Positions 5,837 to 6,706 of a stretch of 6,706 bases of DNA are shown here, one piece after another (position 1 is the first letter of the stretch; the number at the start of each line of letters is the position of its first letter). Below the pieces are notes generated by a model, which was given only the letters and a program-made list of their open reading frames with translations, ran no database searches and was not told where the DNA came from. Made by a program: the position numbers and the translations under genes. Source of the stretch: Alcanivorax sp. (GTDB taxonomy: Bacteria > Pseudomonadota > Gammaproteobacteria > Pseudomonadales > Alcanivoracaceae); NCBI GenBank assembly GCA_007135015.1, contig SLJS01000011.1:1-6706 (forward strand), given 5' to 3'.

Positions 5837-6066
5837 AGCGGCTTTTCTGTAGTTCCTTACCCTCTCCCCTTGTGAGGGTGTCGCGAAAGGTCTGGCAGGA
5901 ACGCACCTCTTGTTGTGAAGAGGGGCGCAAAGAACCTGGCACCGTGCCAGATCCGGGGCATTCGCGCCCCTCTTCACAACAAGAGGTACGCTCCTACCGG
6001 TGTCATAAGACTCTTTTGCGACACCCTCCTTATGGGAGAGGGGGAAGATTACGGGAAATCCGCTCT
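5835..6066. repeat. 232-bp composite palindromic element, REPIN/MITE-like
   Basis: The element is a nested imperfect palindrome. Outermost, AGAGCGG (5835-5841) faces CCGCTCT (6060-6066), with related flanking sequence inside. Next, CCCTCTCCC (5860-5868) faces GGGAGAGGG (6034-6042), and GAGGGTGTCGC (5874-5884) exactly faces GCGACACCCTC (6018-6028). Innermost, 5905-5928 and 5964-5987 are exact 24-base complements, flanking a 35-base centre that contains the near-perfect palindrome CTGGCACCGTGCCAG (5936-5950). Each inner arm is itself a hairpin (CCTCTT-GTTGTG-AAGAGG, with GCG/CGC beyond a two-base mismatch). On the minus strand the right unit is preceded by GTAGGAGCG, like REP sequences mobilised by RAYT proteins; the left unit has a degenerate GCAGGAACG. 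Two REP-like units in opposite orientation define a REPIN. No target-site duplication and no transposase are present. Confidence 0.75.
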
Positions 6067-6128
6067 GGGACCCTCTCTCCCCCGAAGAAGGTCTCGCAGA
6101 GGACTGGGCTGCGGTATGGCAACGCCGG

Positions 6129-6629
6129 TTACAGGCACCCGCTGTGCGGCGTCTCCGGGTAAACCAGGTCGTACAAATGATCCCAGAAATGTTCTTCGTC
6201 AATCGGCTGAGTCCCACCGTCGCCCGCATTGCGACCGACAATATAGATGTCCTCGTCTGCAAATCCGGCGGCCTGATAGGCCTCGATATCGGTCGATGCA
6301 TTACCATAGGCCCGGAAGAAATCGACACCGTTATCAATAAATCTGTCCAGCTCGTTGGTCTTGTACTCGGCGACGCGGAAGATTCCGGTGCGATTACTCA
6401 TTGAATGTCGCAGGGTAAAGTGCGGTACACCCAGATACTCACCCAGCCATTGACGCGTATCTTTTGCATACCAGTAGGTACGGCCTGTCAGGAAGATCGG
6501 GTGATAGCCCTGATCGACGTACTCCTGCACAAGCTCTGTCGCACCACCACGGGCCTGGGCCGGGCTCAAGCCCAGATAATCCTCAATCTGCTCAAAATCG
6601 CTCACCCTGGATTCGGATAATAAGTGCAA
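6129..6629 (-). pseudogene. 5'-truncated HAD / LNS2-type phosphatase
   Basis: The remaining frame (up to 166 codons from a TTG, homology from about 6605) matches the C-terminal two thirds of LNS2/lipin-like members of the HAD superfamily. Seen are HAD motif II in 'GYHPIFLTGRTYW' (T48), 'TRQWLGEYLG' (58-67), motif III lysine in 'EYKTNELDRF' (K90), and motif IV in 'AYGNASTDIEAYQAAGF' (D114). Motif I, the DxDGT segment with the nucleophilic aspartate, should lie just before 'SDFEQIEDYL' but is absent in all three minus-strand frames between here and 6706. Instead the upstream sequence hits a stop at 6656-6654 and gives way to the promoter of the next, divergent gene. No ribosome site fits any start. 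The gene is therefore most likely a fragment without catalytic activity. Confidence 0.72.
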
Positions 6630-6654
6630 TTTCCTGAAGAGGACGGCCAGCTGC

Positions 6655-6660
6655 TATAGT
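6655..6660 (+). promoter_or_regulatory. Candidate -10 box for the last gene
   Basis: TATAGT matches five of six positions of the -10 consensus and lies 33 bases before the ATG at 6693. The best upstream partner, TTCCTG (6631-6636) at 18 bases, is a poor -35 box. Confidence 0.35.
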
Positions 6661-6692
6661 TCGGCGTTCTCCTGACCAAAGGAAGTCGCACA

Positions 6693-6706
6693 ATGAGCTA
6701 TAAACA
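6693..6706 (+). CDS. Start of a gene running out of the window
   Basis: ATG at 6693 is preceded at seven bases by AAAGGAAG (6678-6685), a good ribosome site, and by a candidate -10 box at 6655. Only MSYK and two bases of the next codon are visible, too little to identify the product. Confidence 0.6.

Noticed and set aside
5860..6042. Rho-independent terminator of the transglycosylase operon
   Set aside because: The hairpins are strong but no T tract follows the stems, and the layered inverted repeats fit a mobile palindromic element better, although the structure may still stop transcription in practice.

Overview
The window looks like a chromosomal accessory region of a moderately GC-rich Gram-negative bacterium, most likely a gammaproteobacterium. 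The grounds are two lipoprotein signal peptides with lipoboxes, a RES/Xre toxin-antitoxin pair, a lytic-transglycosylase-like lipoprotein, and REP/REPIN-like palindromes of the kind associated with RAYT transposases. This placement comes from gene style and composition, not from a marker gene. No rRNA, tRNA or CRISPR array was seen.

Layout. (1) 38-1467, minus strand: a putative zinc metallopeptidase (502-1467) followed by a small SnoaL/NTF2-fold protein (38-415). (2) 1468-2137: about 670 bases with no convincing gene. It holds a candidate leftward promoter overlapped by a perfect palindrome, a run of inverted repeats, and a very strong bidirectional terminator hairpin with no obvious gene to serve. 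(3) 2138-2623, plus strand: a DUF4410-like lipoprotein with its own terminator, then the remnant of a RelE-type toxin. (4) 2952-4008, minus strand: an Xre/MbcA/ParS-type antitoxin and a RES-domain toxin with overlapping reading frames, and operator-like repeats upstream. (5) 4202-5798, plus strand: a two-gene operon encoding a lysozyme-fold lipoprotein and a single-span membrane protein with a helical periplasmic domain; both are predicted to sit on the periplasmic face of the inner membrane. (6) 5795-6066: a tiny overlapping frame that ends at the edge of a 232-bp composite palindromic element with REPIN-like architecture. (7) 6129-6629, minus strand: a 5'-truncated HAD/LNS2-type phosphatase gene lacking its catalytic aspartate motif. 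(8) 6693 onward: the first codons of another plus-strand gene.

Taken together, two decayed genes (relE and the HAD phosphatase), one possible interrupted gene (5795), a palindromic repeat and a toxin-antitoxin pair suggest a rearrangement-prone stretch. The items most worth checking are the composite palindrome and the gene it may interrupt, the transglycosylase/membrane-protein pair, and the palindrome/hairpin/terminator cluster at 1555-1730.
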